Of a DNA stretch of 64,000 bases, positions 35,633 through 44,374 are shown in pieces. A program made the position numbers and the translations under genes. Below the pieces are notes generated by a model. That model searched no databases, was not told the DNA's origin, and was given only the letters and a program-made list of their open reading frames with translations. Where the stretch lies: NCBI GenBank assembly GCA_964482495.1, contig CAYZXS010000016.1, positions 1-64,000 on the forward strand, read 5' to 3'. Source of the stretch: J029 sp964482495. Lineage in GTDB: Bacteria > Planctomycetota > UBA1135. Each line of letters starts with the position of its first letter. Position 1 is the stretch's first letter.

Positions 35633-36754
35633 ATGCTCGGGGAGAAACGCCGCCTGATCCTGCTCGGAGCCACCGGGACCGTCGGCCGCCAGGCCCTGCG
35701 GATCCTGGAGCGGACCGAGTCGCCGGTGCAGGTGGTGGGGCTCGCCGCTCACACCAGCGGCCCCGCCCTCGCCGAGCTCGCCGCGGGCTGCCCCGGCTGC
35801 ACCGTCCACCTCAGCTCGATCCCGGAGCAGCAGGCCAACCTGCTCGGGCTGCTGGCCGACGGCGAGAGCTACGACGTCTGCCTCAACGCCGTCGTCGGCG
35901 CCGCCGGCCTACCCTACAGCGAGGCGGTGCTGCGCTCGGGCCGGGACCTGGCGCTGGCCAACAAGGAGTCGCTGGTGCTCGCCGGGGAGCTGCTGGCGGA
36001 GCTGGCCGCGGCCAGCGGTTCGACCATCCTTCCGGTCGACTCCGAGCACTCGGCGATCCAGCAGTGCATCGGCGACCGCCCGCGGCGGGAGCTGCGCCGC
36101 CTCTACCTGACGGCCTCCGGCGGCGCGCTGCGCGACCTGCCGCTGGAGCAGCTCGGGGACGTCAAGCCGGAGCAGGCGCTGGCCCACCCGAACTGGGACA
36201 TGGGCCCTCGGATCACGGTCGACTCGGCGACGATGATGAACAAGGCCTTGGAGGTCATCGAGGCCCAGCACCTGTTCGGGGTCGCCGCGTCGTCGATCGA
36301 GGTCCTGATCCACCGCCAGTCGGTGGTCCACTCGATGGTCGAGTTCGTCGACGGCTCGGTCCTTGCGCAGATGGGGCCGCCGGACATGGCCTTCCCGATC
36401 CACTACGCCCTGCACGGGCCGGGGCGCCATCCCTCGCCGCTGCAGGGCTTCGATCCCCAGCTCTACGCCCAGCTGAGCTTCGCCGCGCCGGAGCCGGAGC
36501 GTTACCCGGCGCTGCAATTGGGCTACTTGGCGGCGGAGTTCGGCGGCGCCGCCGGGGCCGTCTTGAACGCCGCGGACGAGGTGGCGGTGGCGGCCTTCCT
36601 CGCCGGCCAGGCCGCCTTCTCCGACATCGCCCCGCTCTGCGCGGACACCTTGGAGGCCCTGCGCCACCTGCCCGCCGGCAGCCTGGCCGAGGTCCGGGAG
36701 GCCGACCGCCTCGCCCGCGAGCACGCCTCCTCCCTCTGCGCCGCGCGGAGCTGA
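35633..36754 (+). CDS. dxr: 1-deoxy-D-xylulose 5-phosphate reductoisomerase
   Basis: Dxr commits the non-mevalonate isoprenoid pathway, making MEP with NADPH. The 373-aa protein has the cofactor loop LLGATGTVGRQAL near residues 9-21, ANKESLVLAGELL, the metal/substrate site PVDSEHSAIQQC, and GPRITVDSATMMNKALEVIE. It is followed within 3 nt by rseP, and the neighbouring UbiA-family gene uses isoprenoid substrates, so the cluster has a metabolic logic. Confidence 0.97.
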   Translation: MLGEKRRLILLGATGTVGRQALRILERTESPVQVVGLAAHTSGPALAELAAGCPGCTVHLSSIPEQQANLLGLLADGESYDVCLNAVVGAAGLPYSEAVLRSGRDLALANKESLVLAGELLAELAAASGSTILPVDSEHSAIQQCIGDRPRRELRRLYLTASGGALRDLPLEQLGDVKPEQALAHPNWDMGPRITVDSATMMNKALEVIEAQHLFGVAASSIEVLIHRQSVVHSMVEFVDGSVLAQMGPPDMAFPIHYALHGPGRHPSPLQGFDPQLYAQLSFAAPEPERYPALQLGYLAAEFGGAAGAVLNAADEVAVAAFLAGQAAFSDIAPLCADTLEALRHLPAGSLAEVREADRLAREHASSLCAARS

Positions 36755-36757
36755 CCC

Positions 36758-38539
36758 ATGCTGCCCTTCCTCCTCACCGCCTTCGGAATCGGCCTGGTGC
36801 TCTTCGTGCACGAGGCCGGCCACTTCTTCGCCGCCCGCGCCGCCGGGGTCCGGGTCGAGGTCTTCTCGCTCGGCTTCGGTCCCCGCGTGGTCGGCTGGAG
36901 GCGCGGCGACACCGATTACCGGCTCTCCCTGCTGCCGCTGGGCGGGTACGTGCGCATGGCCGGCGAGGATCAGACCCGGCCGCCGCTCCCCGACGAGCTC
37001 GGGGCCCAGCCGCCTGGCTGGCGCTTCCTGATCTTCTCCGGCGGCATCTTGATGAACTTCCTGTTCGCCTTGATCGTGATCCCGATCCTGTTCGCGGTCG
37101 GCGTCCCCTTCGAGGCCCCGGTGGTCGGCGCGGTAGAGCCCGGCAGCCCCGCCTGGGAGGCGGGCGTGCGCGAGGGCTCCCGGATCCTGAGCGTCCGCGA
37201 GCGGCCGATCCACGCCTTCCGCACCTTCTCCGCCGCGGTGGCCCTCGGGGACGGCGAGGCGGTGCCGATCGAGCTCGCCGGCCCCGACGGCGGCGTGCGC
37301 CGGATCCAGGTCGATCCGCGCTTCGACGAGCAGCTCGGCTTCCGCCGGATCGGGATCGCCCCCTCCCGTTGGAGTCCGGACTTCGCCATCGGCGTCCTGC
37401 CCGGCTCGGTCGCCGATCAGGCAGGCCTGGAGGACGGCGACCGCTTGGTCGAGATCGACCGGATGCCGGTGCACACCCGGCAGGACGCCCGGCTCCTGCT
37501 CGAACAGGCGGTACTCGGCTCGGGCCCTCTGCAGCTGGCGGTGATGCGCGGACAGCAGCGGCTCGACGTCTCGCTGGCGCGAGCCGAGCCGGCGGACGAG
37601 GACCCGGTCCAGATCGGGATCCTGCACCTCCTGAATGAGGTGCGCGCGATCCGCGATCCCAGGCTGGCGGAGGCGCTGGAGGTCGGAGACCGGGTCCTGC
37701 GCGCCAACGGCGAGGAGATCCGCTCCATCGCCGAGCTGGCAACCTCGGCGCGGCGCCATGACGGCAAGCTGGAGCTCGAGCTGCTGCGCGAGGGCCAGGT
37801 CCGTCGCGTCGACTGCGGCCAGGGCTTCGAGGCCGGCGACCTGGTCGCCGGGCTGTGGATGGACGGCGGCGAGGCGGTGCGGGTCGGGGTCCGCCCGGAC
37901 GGGCCCGCGGTCGGCACCGGCCTCCAGACCGGGGACCGGATCCTGCGCGCCAACGGCAGCGAGATCCCGGACATGGCGGCCTTGTCGGCGGCGGTGCGCG
38001 GCGCCGGCGAGGAGCCGCTGGCGCTGCTGGTGTCGCGGCCCGGCCTCGAGGACCCCTTCGCCGTGACGATCACGCCGCGGCGGATGCCCCGGCCCGAATT
38101 CGGCTTCGCCCTCCAGGCCGACCGCGAGGTGGTGCGCTCCGAGGGGCCGCTGGACGCCCTGGCGATGGGCATCCAGGAGGCGCGGCAGATGGTCCGCGAG
38201 ATCGGAGCCACCTTCCGCGGCATGGTCAGCGGTGCCGTCGACAGCAAGAACCTGGGCGGCATCCTGACCATCGGCACGATCACCCACAGCTTCGCCAGCG
38301 AGGGCCTGGCGCCGCTCTTCTTCTTCCTGGCGATGATCTCGATCCACCTCGGGGTGCTGAACCTGCTGCCGATCCCGGCCCTCGACGGCGGCCACATGCT
38401 GTTCGTCATCCTCGAGAAGCTGCGCGGCCGTCCGCTCAGCGCCGCGACCCAGGGCTGGCTCAACGTCGTCGGCCTGGTCGCCGTCTTCTCCTTGGTGATC
38501 TTCGTGACCATGAACGACATCGACCGGCTGTTCGGCTGA
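36758..38539 (+). CDS. rseP: RseP/S2P-type intramembrane metalloprotease with four PDZ domains
   Basis: This zinc protease cleaves proteins within the membrane, such as anti-sigma factors and signal peptide remnants. The HEAGH zinc motif is at residues 18-22 and the LDGGH motif near 542 (LLPIPALDGGHMLF). At 593 aa it is longer than the roughly 450-aa two-PDZ enzyme. I count four PDZ-like units starting near residues 121, 208, 283 and 373, for example VEPGSPAWEAGVREGSRIL and PDGPAVGTGLQTGDRILRAN. It shares an operon with dxr. Confidence 0.92.
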   Translation: MLPFLLTAFGIGLVLFVHEAGHFFAARAAGVRVEVFSLGFGPRVVGWRRGDTDYRLSLLPLGGYVRMAGEDQTRPPLPDELGAQPPGWRFLIFSGGILMNFLFALIVIPILFAVGVPFEAPVVGAVEPGSPAWEAGVREGSRILSVRERPIHAFRTFSAAVALGDGEAVPIELAGPDGGVRRIQVDPRFDEQLGFRRIGIAPSRWSPDFAIGVLPGSVADQAGLEDGDRLVEIDRMPVHTRQDARLLLEQAVLGSGPLQLAVMRGQQRLDVSLARAEPADEDPVQIGILHLLNEVRAIRDPRLAEALEVGDRVLRANGEEIRSIAELATSARRHDGKLELELLREGQVRRVDCGQGFEAGDLVAGLWMDGGEAVRVGVRPDGPAVGTGLQTGDRILRANGSEIPDMAALSAAVRGAGEEPLALLVSRPGLEDPFAVTITPRRMPRPEFGFALQADREVVRSEGPLDALAMGIQEARQMVREIGATFRGMVSGAVDSKNLGGILTIGTITHSFASEGLAPLFFFLAMISIHLGVLNLLPIPALDGGHMLFVILEKLRGRPLSAATQGWLNVVGLVAVFSLVIFVTMNDIDRLFG

Positions 38540-38543
38540 CCCG

Positions 38544-39404
38544 ATGCGCGCCTGGCTGCAGCTGCTGAGGATCGCGCTGGCGCCGACCATCCTCTGGGAC
38601 GTGGTGGCGGGCGCCTCCCTGGCCGGAGCGCCCTTCGATGCCTCGCTGCTGTTGCCGCTGGCCTGCCTGCTGCTGGTCTATCACGGCGGCATGGCCCTGA
38701 ACGACTTCGCCGACCGCGAGCTCGACGCCCGGACGCGGCCGCGCCGGCCCCTCCCGGCGGGCCGGATCCCGCCGTCGGCTGCGCTGGCCATTGGCCTGCT
38801 CATGGTCGGCGGGGCGGCGGTCCTGGCCTCCTCCTGCTTCTCCGAGGTCGCTCGTCAGGCCTTCCTGCTGCTGACGGCCTTCGTGCTGGTCTACAACTTG
38901 GGCGGGGTGGTGGTCCGGCGGGCCATCGGGCCGCCGCTGCTGGCCCTGGCGCGGGGCATCTCGCTCGCCCTGCCGGGCTTGGCGGCCGGCCAGGACCTCT
39001 TCGAGGAGAAGATCACGGTGCTGCCCTACATGGCGTACGTGCTCTACTTCCTGTTCCTGTCGCGGCTGGCGACGCGCGAGGAAGGCGGCAGCCCGGGCAT
39101 GCGGGCGCTGGCCTTCGTCCTCGCCACCGCCCTGGCCCCGGTGCTGGTGCTCCCGGCGGAGACCAGCCTCGCCTTCCTGGCCGGCTGGGCGGTCTTCGCC
39201 GTCTGGCTGAGCTGGCCGGCGCTGCGGGACCGTCACCACCGCTGGGAGCCGCGCCGGGTGCAGCAGGCGATCCGCCGCGGCCTGGCCGCGGCCCCGGCGG
39301 TGCCCGGCCTGGCGCTGCTCGCCCACGGCCTGTGGATCGGCCTGGCGGCGCCCCTGGTGGGCTGGGCGGTGACCCGCCTGGCGCGCAGCTTGCCCCCCGA
39401 GTGA
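38544..39404 (+). CDS. UbiA-family prenyltransferase
   Basis: This 286-aa membrane protein with about eight helices carries the first Asp-rich motif NDFADRELDARTRPRRPLPA (about residue 52), which binds prenyl diphosphate through magnesium. The usual second DxxxD motif near residue 170 is weak (EEGGSPGM follows RLATR), so the activity is not certain. It follows rseP by 4 nt. The acceptor (quinone, heme or lipid) cannot be told. Confidence 0.8.
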   Translation: MRAWLQLLRIALAPTILWDVVAGASLAGAPFDASLLLPLACLLLVYHGGMALNDFADRELDARTRPRRPLPAGRIPPSAALAIGLLMVGGAAVLASSCFSEVARQAFLLLTAFVLVYNLGGVVVRRAIGPPLLALARGISLALPGLAAGQDLFEEKITVLPYMAYVLYFLFLSRLATREEGGSPGMRALAFVLATALAPVLVLPAETSLAFLAGWAVFAVWLSWPALRDRHHRWEPRRVQQAIRRGLAAAPAVPGLALLAHGLWIGLAAPLVGWAVTRLARSLPPE

Positions 39405-39432
39405 GCCCGGCTCGCGCGCGGATTCGACCGGC

Positions 39433-41085
39433 TCAGAAGAACTCGCGCAGGATCTGGTCCACGAAGGCGCGGACCTCGCTGCGCTGGGTCTGATCGCGGG
39501 CTTCCAGCAGCACTGGATAGGCGTCCACGCCGAGCACCTTCACCAGGAGGCCGAGGCTGTCGGCCCGGACCCAGTCCGGCTGGGCGGCGTCGAGGGCGAG
39601 CTCGATAAGGCGCTCGCGGGCGTCCTCGAAGTCGATGGCGAGGCCGCCGAGGCTGGCGAGGGCGTAGGCGGAATCCTCCTGGGCCACCGGCTGCTCCAGG
39701 AAGCGGAGCAGCACCGGCAGGCCGATCTCGTCGAGGTTGCTGAGCTGGGTCAGGGCCATGCGGTGCAGATCGCCCCGGTCCCGGCCCTCGTGTACCAGCT
39801 CCTCGATCAGCGGCAGGCAGCGCGGGTCTTGCATGCGGCCGAAGACGCGCAGCAGGCCGATCCGGGACTCGTCGTCGCTCTGCTCCCAGGCCTGCAGCAG
39901 CACCGGGGTGGTCCGCGGGTCGGCGGCGTCCTCGTGCTTGAGCAGGTTGATGGCGTTCACCGATCCGGCGCCGTGCGGGTAGGCCCGGGCCCGGACCAGC
40001 CAGGGCTCCAGCAGCCGCCGGTCGCCGCGCATGCACAAGGCGTGCATCGCCGCCTGGGCGAGCTCAGCGTCCGGGCCCTGGGCCAGCTCCTCGAGCCGGG
40101 CGTGGGCGACCCGGCTCTCGCGCCCCGCCGGCAGGCTGAGGACGTTGATGGCGGAGACGTGCAGCTGGCGGTCCGGGTCGTCGAAGCCGAGCTGGACCCC
40201 CTCCCAGTCCTGGGCGTGCCCAAGGCCCTCCAGAGCGACGATCCGGGTGCCCGGGGCGGGCGTGGTCGCCGGGTCGAGGAAGCCCCGCAGCGCGGCGCGG
40301 ACGCTGAAGTCGCCGAGTTCGGCGCGCCGGCGCAGGGCGGCGACCTGGAAGGAACGGCCGGACAGCAGGCCCGCCACCCGCTCGAGCCGGGCCACGGCAC
40401 CCTCGTCCTCGAGGGCGAGGACCTGGGTCCAGGCGAGGTTGCCGTAGATCGCGGCGCCGGGGCGGTTTTGGGCCCAGGCCTGGACCCGGTCCTCGAGGTA
40501 CTGGTAGGCCTCGGGGCCACCGAGCTGGCCGAGGGCCTTGTACTCGGCCTGGAGCGGTCCAGCCTCGCTCTCGAGCTCGATGACCTGGATGAGGGCCGCG
40601 GCGTGCTCGGGGCCGCCGATGGCTCCCAGGGCCTCGGCGGCGCCCGTCCGGGCCAGCGGCACGGAGCACTCTCGCAGGACCCGGACCAGGACCTCGGCGT
40701 GCTCAGGGCCGCCGCAGCCGGCCAGCGCCTTGCAGTAGTTGTGCAGAGAGGCGAATTTGTTCTTGTCCAGGATCCGCTCCTCGATGCCCGCGACTAGGGC
40801 GTCGGCGGCCCGCTCGCCCTGGCCCGGCAGCTGCTCCAGGGAGAAGTGGAGCGAGTCCCGGGAGGACTTCTCGAGGTGCAAGAGCAGCCGCGGCAGCAGG
40901 TCCCCGTCGGCCGGGGGCTGGTAGGAGGCGACCAGGCCCTCGGGGCGCGGGAACCAGCTCGAGGGGCCGGCGGCCTGGCCGGAGGGCGGGCCAGGCTCCT
41001 CGCTCGGGCCGCAGGCCGCGAGCGTGAGGACGACGGCCGTAGCCGCCAGGACGGAGTGAACCCCCGGGTAGAATCGTTCCCCCAT
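39433..41085 (-). CDS. HEAT-repeat lipoprotein
   Basis: This 550-aa protein's ATG at 41085 overlaps the divergent dus ATG. The signal GVHSVLAATAVVLTLAAC ends in the lipobox LAAC, so it is probably lipid-anchored. A long HEAT array follows, for example ARTGAAEALGAIGGPEHAAA, TRIVALEGLGHAQDWEGV and LAQAAMHALCMRGDRRLLEP. The open frame extends to 41181 inside dus, but only the chosen start yields a signal peptide. The role is unknown; scaffold functions are usual for HEAT solenoids. Confidence 0.83.
   Translation of the reverse strand: MGERFYPGVHSVLAATAVVLTLAACGPSEEPGPPSGQAAGPSSWFPRPEGLVASYQPPADGDLLPRLLLHLEKSSRDSLHFSLEQLPGQGERAADALVAGIEERILDKNKFASLHNYCKALAGCGGPEHAEVLVRVLRECSVPLARTGAAEALGAIGGPEHAAALIQVIELESEAGPLQAEYKALGQLGGPEAYQYLEDRVQAWAQNRPGAAIYGNLAWTQVLALEDEGAVARLERVAGLLSGRSFQVAALRRRAELGDFSVRAALRGFLDPATTPAPGTRIVALEGLGHAQDWEGVQLGFDDPDRQLHVSAINVLSLPAGRESRVAHARLEELAQGPDAELAQAAMHALCMRGDRRLLEPWLVRARAYPHGAGSVNAINLLKHEDAADPRTTPVLLQAWEQSDDESRIGLLRVFGRMQDPRCLPLIEELVHEGRDRGDLHRMALTQLSNLDEIGLPVLLRFLEQPVAQEDSAYALASLGGLAIDFEDARERLIELALDAAQPDWVRADSLGLLVKVLGVDAYPVLLEARDQTQRSEVRAFVDQILREFF
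41069..41074 (+). promoter_or_regulatory. -10-like hexamer of dus (TAGAAT-N9-ATG)
   Basis: TAGAAT ends 9 nt before the dus ATG. It lies inside the first codons of the opposite HEAT lipoprotein gene. Confidence 0.5.
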
Positions 41086-42079
41086 GTCGGACAGTAGTCG
41101 AGCCTCGCGAGTTGGTTTCCGCCTCGGGCCGCACCCGGTCCCGCATGGGCTGGCGCTGGCCCCGATGGCCGGGAACACCAACCTAGCCTACCGCCGCCTG
41201 TGCCGGAAGTTCGGAGCGGAGCTGACCACCACCGAGATGGTGTCGTCCAAGGCGCTGCAGTTCGAGGATCGGAAGTCTCTGCAGCTGCTCGAGAAGGGCC
41301 CGGAGGAGCAGCCCGTGGCGGCCCAGCTCTTCGGCGCCGAGCCGCCGGTGCTGGCCCGGGCGGCGCAGGTGGTGGCGGAGCGCGGCTTCCACGCCGTGGA
41401 CCTGAACATGGGCTGCCCGGTGCCGAAGATCACCGGCGGCGGCGGCGGCAGCGCCCTGCTGCGGGAGCCGGGCCTGGCCACCGAGTGCGTCGCCGCCATG
41501 GCCGAGGCCAGCCCGGTGCCGGTGACGGTGAAGATCCGGGCCGGCTGGGACGAGGACAACCGCAACGCCCCGGAGCTGGCGCGCCAGCTCCAGGAGGCCG
41601 GCGCCCGAGCGATCACGGTGCACGGCCGGACCCGCGAGCAGAAGTACAGCGGCCGCGCCGACTACGAGCTGATCGGGCGGGTGGTCGAGGCGGTCGACAT
41701 CCCGGTCATCGGCAACGGCGACGTCACCGACCTGGCGTCGGCCCGCGAGCTGCTGGGCTACGGCGTCGCCGGCCTGGCGATCGGCCGCGGCGCCCTCGGC
41801 CGGCCGTGGCTGTTCGGCCAGCTCCAGGCGATGCTGGACGGCGCGCCGGTGCCGGCGGCCCCCAGCATGGCCGAGCGCTCGGAGCTGTTGGTGGAGCTGG
41901 CGCAGGGTGTCTGCGAGCTCTACGGCGAGCGCACCGGCATGCGGATCATGCGCCGGCTGGCCGCCGACTTCTTCCGCGAGGCTCCCGGCGTGGCCGCCCT
42001 GCGGGCGCGCTGCCACAAGCTGGAGCGGCTCGAGGACCTGCGCCTCCTCATCGATTCGAGCGGCCCCGCTGGCGGCTGA
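41084..42079 (+). CDS. dus: tRNA-dihydrouridine synthase (DusB-like)
   Basis: This FMN enzyme reduces uridines in tRNA to dihydrouridine. The 331-aa protein has the FMN-barrel start LALAPMAGNTNLAYRRLCRK. The catalytic-Cys motif NMGCPVPKITGGGGGSALL lies near residue 108. TVHGRTREQKYSGRADYELI and VIGNGDVTDLASARELL follow. The order fits the DusB group. Its start codon shares the palindrome CATG with the divergent lipoprotein gene. Confidence 0.94.
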   Translation: MSDSSRASRVGFRLGPHPVPHGLALAPMAGNTNLAYRRLCRKFGAELTTTEMVSSKALQFEDRKSLQLLEKGPEEQPVAAQLFGAEPPVLARAAQVVAERGFHAVDLNMGCPVPKITGGGGGSALLREPGLATECVAAMAEASPVPVTVKIRAGWDEDNRNAPELARQLQEAGARAITVHGRTREQKYSGRADYELIGRVVEAVDIPVIGNGDVTDLASARELLGYGVAGLAIGRGALGRPWLFGQLQAMLDGAPVPAAPSMAERSELLVELAQGVCELYGERTGMRIMRRLAADFFREAPGVAALRARCHKLERLEDLRLLIDSSGPAGG

Positions 42080-42121
42080 GCGCCCGCTGACGGAGCGCCT
42101 GCCGGCGGCGCGGCCATGGGC

Positions 42122-43675
42122 CTATTCGCCCGGCGCTTCCGCCTCGCCGGCTTCGACCGTCGCCGTCGCCGGGGGGCTGCCGTCCCAGTTCAGGCCCTGG
42201 ATGGTCTGGAGCTGGATCGAGGCCTTGGCGTACTCCATGCGGGCGTTCTTCTCGGCGCTGAGCGCGGTCTCGAGGTCGCGCTGGAACTGCAGCACCTGGA
42301 AATTGGTCGAGGCGCCCTCGCGGAGGCGGCGCTGCTCGGCCTCGAGCTGCCGCTGGGCCACGGCGCTGGCCAGCTCGGTGGCCTTGACCCGCTCGGCCTG
42401 GTAGTTGAGGTTGCGGACCGCCTCGCGGACCTCGGTGGCGACCTCGTTCTGGCGGTCGCGCAGGGTGCGCTGGGCCAGCTCGTAAGCGAAGCGGCTGCGG
42501 CGCTCAGCGCCGGCGAACTGGCGGTTGCCGAGCGGCAGCTCGAAGACCAGGCCGAGGGTGTAGCCGACGAAGTAGAAGCCGCGGGCGGTCTCGAAGGCCT
42601 CGGCCACCTGGCGCGCGGTTCCGGAGCTGTTGCCGCTGGCGGTCAGGTCCAGCTTGGGTAGCCGGTTGCGGCGGCCGACCTCCCAATCGAGGCGCTTCTG
42701 TTCCAGGTCGATCTCGAGCTGGCGCAGCTCGGCGCGGTGCTCGAGCGCCACCTGGAAGGCGGTCTCCCAGGAGAGGTCCGAGCCGGTGGCAGCGGGCGGC
42801 TCGCTGACCGGCAGGAACTCGAGCCGCCAGTCGCCGGCGTCCTCGAGCGGGAACAGGAGCAGCCGCAGCCGGTCCTGGACCTGGGCCACCAGGTTGCGCG
42901 CGGTCAGCAGCGCTTCGGTCCGCGTGGCGATGTCGGCGTCGGTCTGGACCACCTCGACCTCGGCCGCGGAGCCGACCCGGAATTTGGCCAGGGTGACCTC
43001 GCGCAGCTCCTCGGCGAGCTTCAGCGACAGCTCCTTGACCTTCACGTCTTCGATGGCGAAGGCCAGGTCCCAGTAGGCGTCGACCGCGGCCTGGACCGCG
43101 GCGGTCTCGCTCTGCCGGACCCCGGCGCCGGCCTGGCCGGCGGCCAGCTCGGCGCTGCGCAGGGCGTAGGTGCCGTTGAGCATCCAGCCGCCGCGCAGGA
43201 TCGGCTGGGTGACGTTGAAGTTGATGCCGACGTCGGACTGCGGATTGAAGCCGAAGAAGTTCTCGGGCAGGTTGTCCTCGCTGTAGTTCTCGCTGACCGC
43301 CACCTGCACCGTGGCGCCGGTCACCAGGGTCGAGCGGAGGCCCTGCTGCGCCGACCAGGAGCGCACGTGCTGCGCCGGCAGGCCGCCCGAGAACAGACCG
43401 CCGGAGGTCGGCGTCTCGCCGTAGCTGTAGGTCAGGTCGCCGAACAGCACCGGGTCGTAGAGCCCCTCGGCCTCCTCGATGCCGGCGATCGCCGCAAGGG
43501 CCTGGAGCCGCGCCTGGTGGAAGGCGGGAGCGTTCTGGCCGACCAGCCGGATGACGTCCTCGATGCGGAGCGGGAAGGTGTCGGCGGAGGTCGCCGGGGC
43601 CGGGTCCTGCGCCGCGCCGGCGCCGGGATCCTGGAGGGCGGTCGGGAGTAAGCTGAGGAGGAGGAGGGACAGCAT
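42122..43675 (-). CDS. TolC-family outer membrane efflux protein
   Basis: This 517-aa protein has a signal peptide (MLSLLLLSLLPTALQ) and the two-fold repeated coiled-coil architecture of TolC-like channels. Typical segments are LTYSYGETPT, NVTQPILRGGWMLNGTYALR, SETAAVQAAVDAYWDLAFAI, YTLGLVFELPLGNRQFAGAE and LRDRQNEVATEVREAVRNLN. No inner-membrane pump or adaptor gene is next to it, so the substrate is unknown. TATCCT ends 12 nt before the ATG. Confidence 0.9.
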   Translation of the reverse strand: MLSLLLLSLLPTALQDPGAGAAQDPAPATSADTFPLRIEDVIRLVGQNAPAFHQARLQALAAIAGIEEAEGLYDPVLFGDLTYSYGETPTSGGLFSGGLPAQHVRSWSAQQGLRSTLVTGATVQVAVSENYSEDNLPENFFGFNPQSDVGINFNVTQPILRGGWMLNGTYALRSAELAAGQAGAGVRQSETAAVQAAVDAYWDLAFAIEDVKVKELSLKLAEELREVTLAKFRVGSAAEVEVVQTDADIATRTEALLTARNLVAQVQDRLRLLLFPLEDAGDWRLEFLPVSEPPAATGSDLSWETAFQVALEHRAELRQLEIDLEQKRLDWEVGRRNRLPKLDLTASGNSSGTARQVAEAFETARGFYFVGYTLGLVFELPLGNRQFAGAERRSRFAYELAQRTLRDRQNEVATEVREAVRNLNYQAERVKATELASAVAQRQLEAEQRRLREGASTNFQVLQFQRDLETALSAEKNARMEYAKASIQLQTIQGLNWDGSPPATATVEAGEAEAPGE

Positions 43676-43687
43676 CGCTCGGGGCGC

Positions 43688-43693
43688 AGGATA
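43688..43693 (-). promoter_or_regulatory. -10-like hexamer of the TolC-family gene (TATCCT-N12-ATG)
   Basis: TATCCT on the minus strand ends 12 nt before the ATG. The predicted leader is about five nt. Confidence 0.4.
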
Positions 43694-43711
43694 GCGGCCC
43701 GGTCGGGTCCC

Positions 43712-44374
43712 CTATCGCGCGGAGGAGTCCTGCTTACGCCAGCTCAGGAGGGCTTCCAGCCGTTTTCTGGCAGGTCCCGGCTCCAGCGGTTCCAGGGCTG
43801 ACTCCAGGCGCCCGGCGTCGAGCATCGCGCGCAGCTCCCTCGAGCGCCGCTGCTGGAGCCGCTCGAGCTCCGACAGGGCACGCCAGAATTCCCACCGGAC
43901 CCCACCCTGCAAGGAATCCTCATACCAGCGGAGGTAGGCCCGGGGCTGCTCCTTGCGGGCCATGGCGCGGATCTCCAGGGCCCGCCTCAGCCAGGCGATC
44001 TTGGCCTCCTTGGCCTTGGCGCGGGAGCCCACCCTGCCCAGCGGGCGGTGGTGGAAGCCCTCATCCGCCGGCGGCTGGAGGAATAGCAGCTCCTCCTCCC
44101 CCGACGTGACCAGGCGGCCGCGATCCGCCAGGTAGCTGAACCGCTTCAGCTCCGTGCGGCCGTGCAGCCGCTCCTTGACCTTCAGCTCCAGGTGGCTGCC
44201 GATGACGCCGACGGCCCGTACCTCCTCGACCTCGGCGATCACGATCCAGGTCGACTGGGCGATCACCGGTTCCAGTTCGCACCAGGGCTCGACGGGCTGC
44301 TGGGCGGGTGCGGGGGCGGGCGCGGGGGCGGGCGCGAAGGCCGCCAGGGCGGCGAGGGAGAGGGCGTGGATCAA
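43712..44374 (-). CDS. Secreted protein of unknown function (sigma operon, last gene)
   Basis: This 220-aa protein probably starts at a TTG overlapping the upstream stop (TTGA). A signal peptide (ALSLAALAAFAPAPAPAPAP) is followed by WCELEPVIAQSTWIVIAEVE, which looks like a beta-rich domain. A charged helical tail (KAKEAKIAWLRRALEIRAMA) completes it. I recognise no family. It sits directly behind the sigma and anti-sigma genes, so it may be an accessory of that envelope response. Confidence 0.65.
   Translation of the reverse strand: MIHALSLAALAAFAPAPAPAPAPAQQPVEPWCELEPVIAQSTWIVIAEVEEVRAVGVIGSHLELKVKERLHGRTELKRFSYLADRGRLVTSGEEELLFLQPPADEGFHHRPLGRVGSRAKAKEAKIAWLRRALEIRAMARKEQPRAYLRWYEDSLQGGVRWEFWRALSELERLQQRRSRELRAMLDAGRLESALEPLEPGPARKRLEALLSWRKQDSSAR

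Noticed and set aside
35909..38590. An 893-codon open frame antisense to dxr and rseP
   Set aside because: No recognisable domain; both plus-strand genes are unmistakable. High GC suppresses stop codons in antisense frames.
39405..39432. Terminator between the UbiA-family gene and the HEAT lipoprotein gene
   Set aside because: Only a weak, interrupted hairpin without a T-tract.
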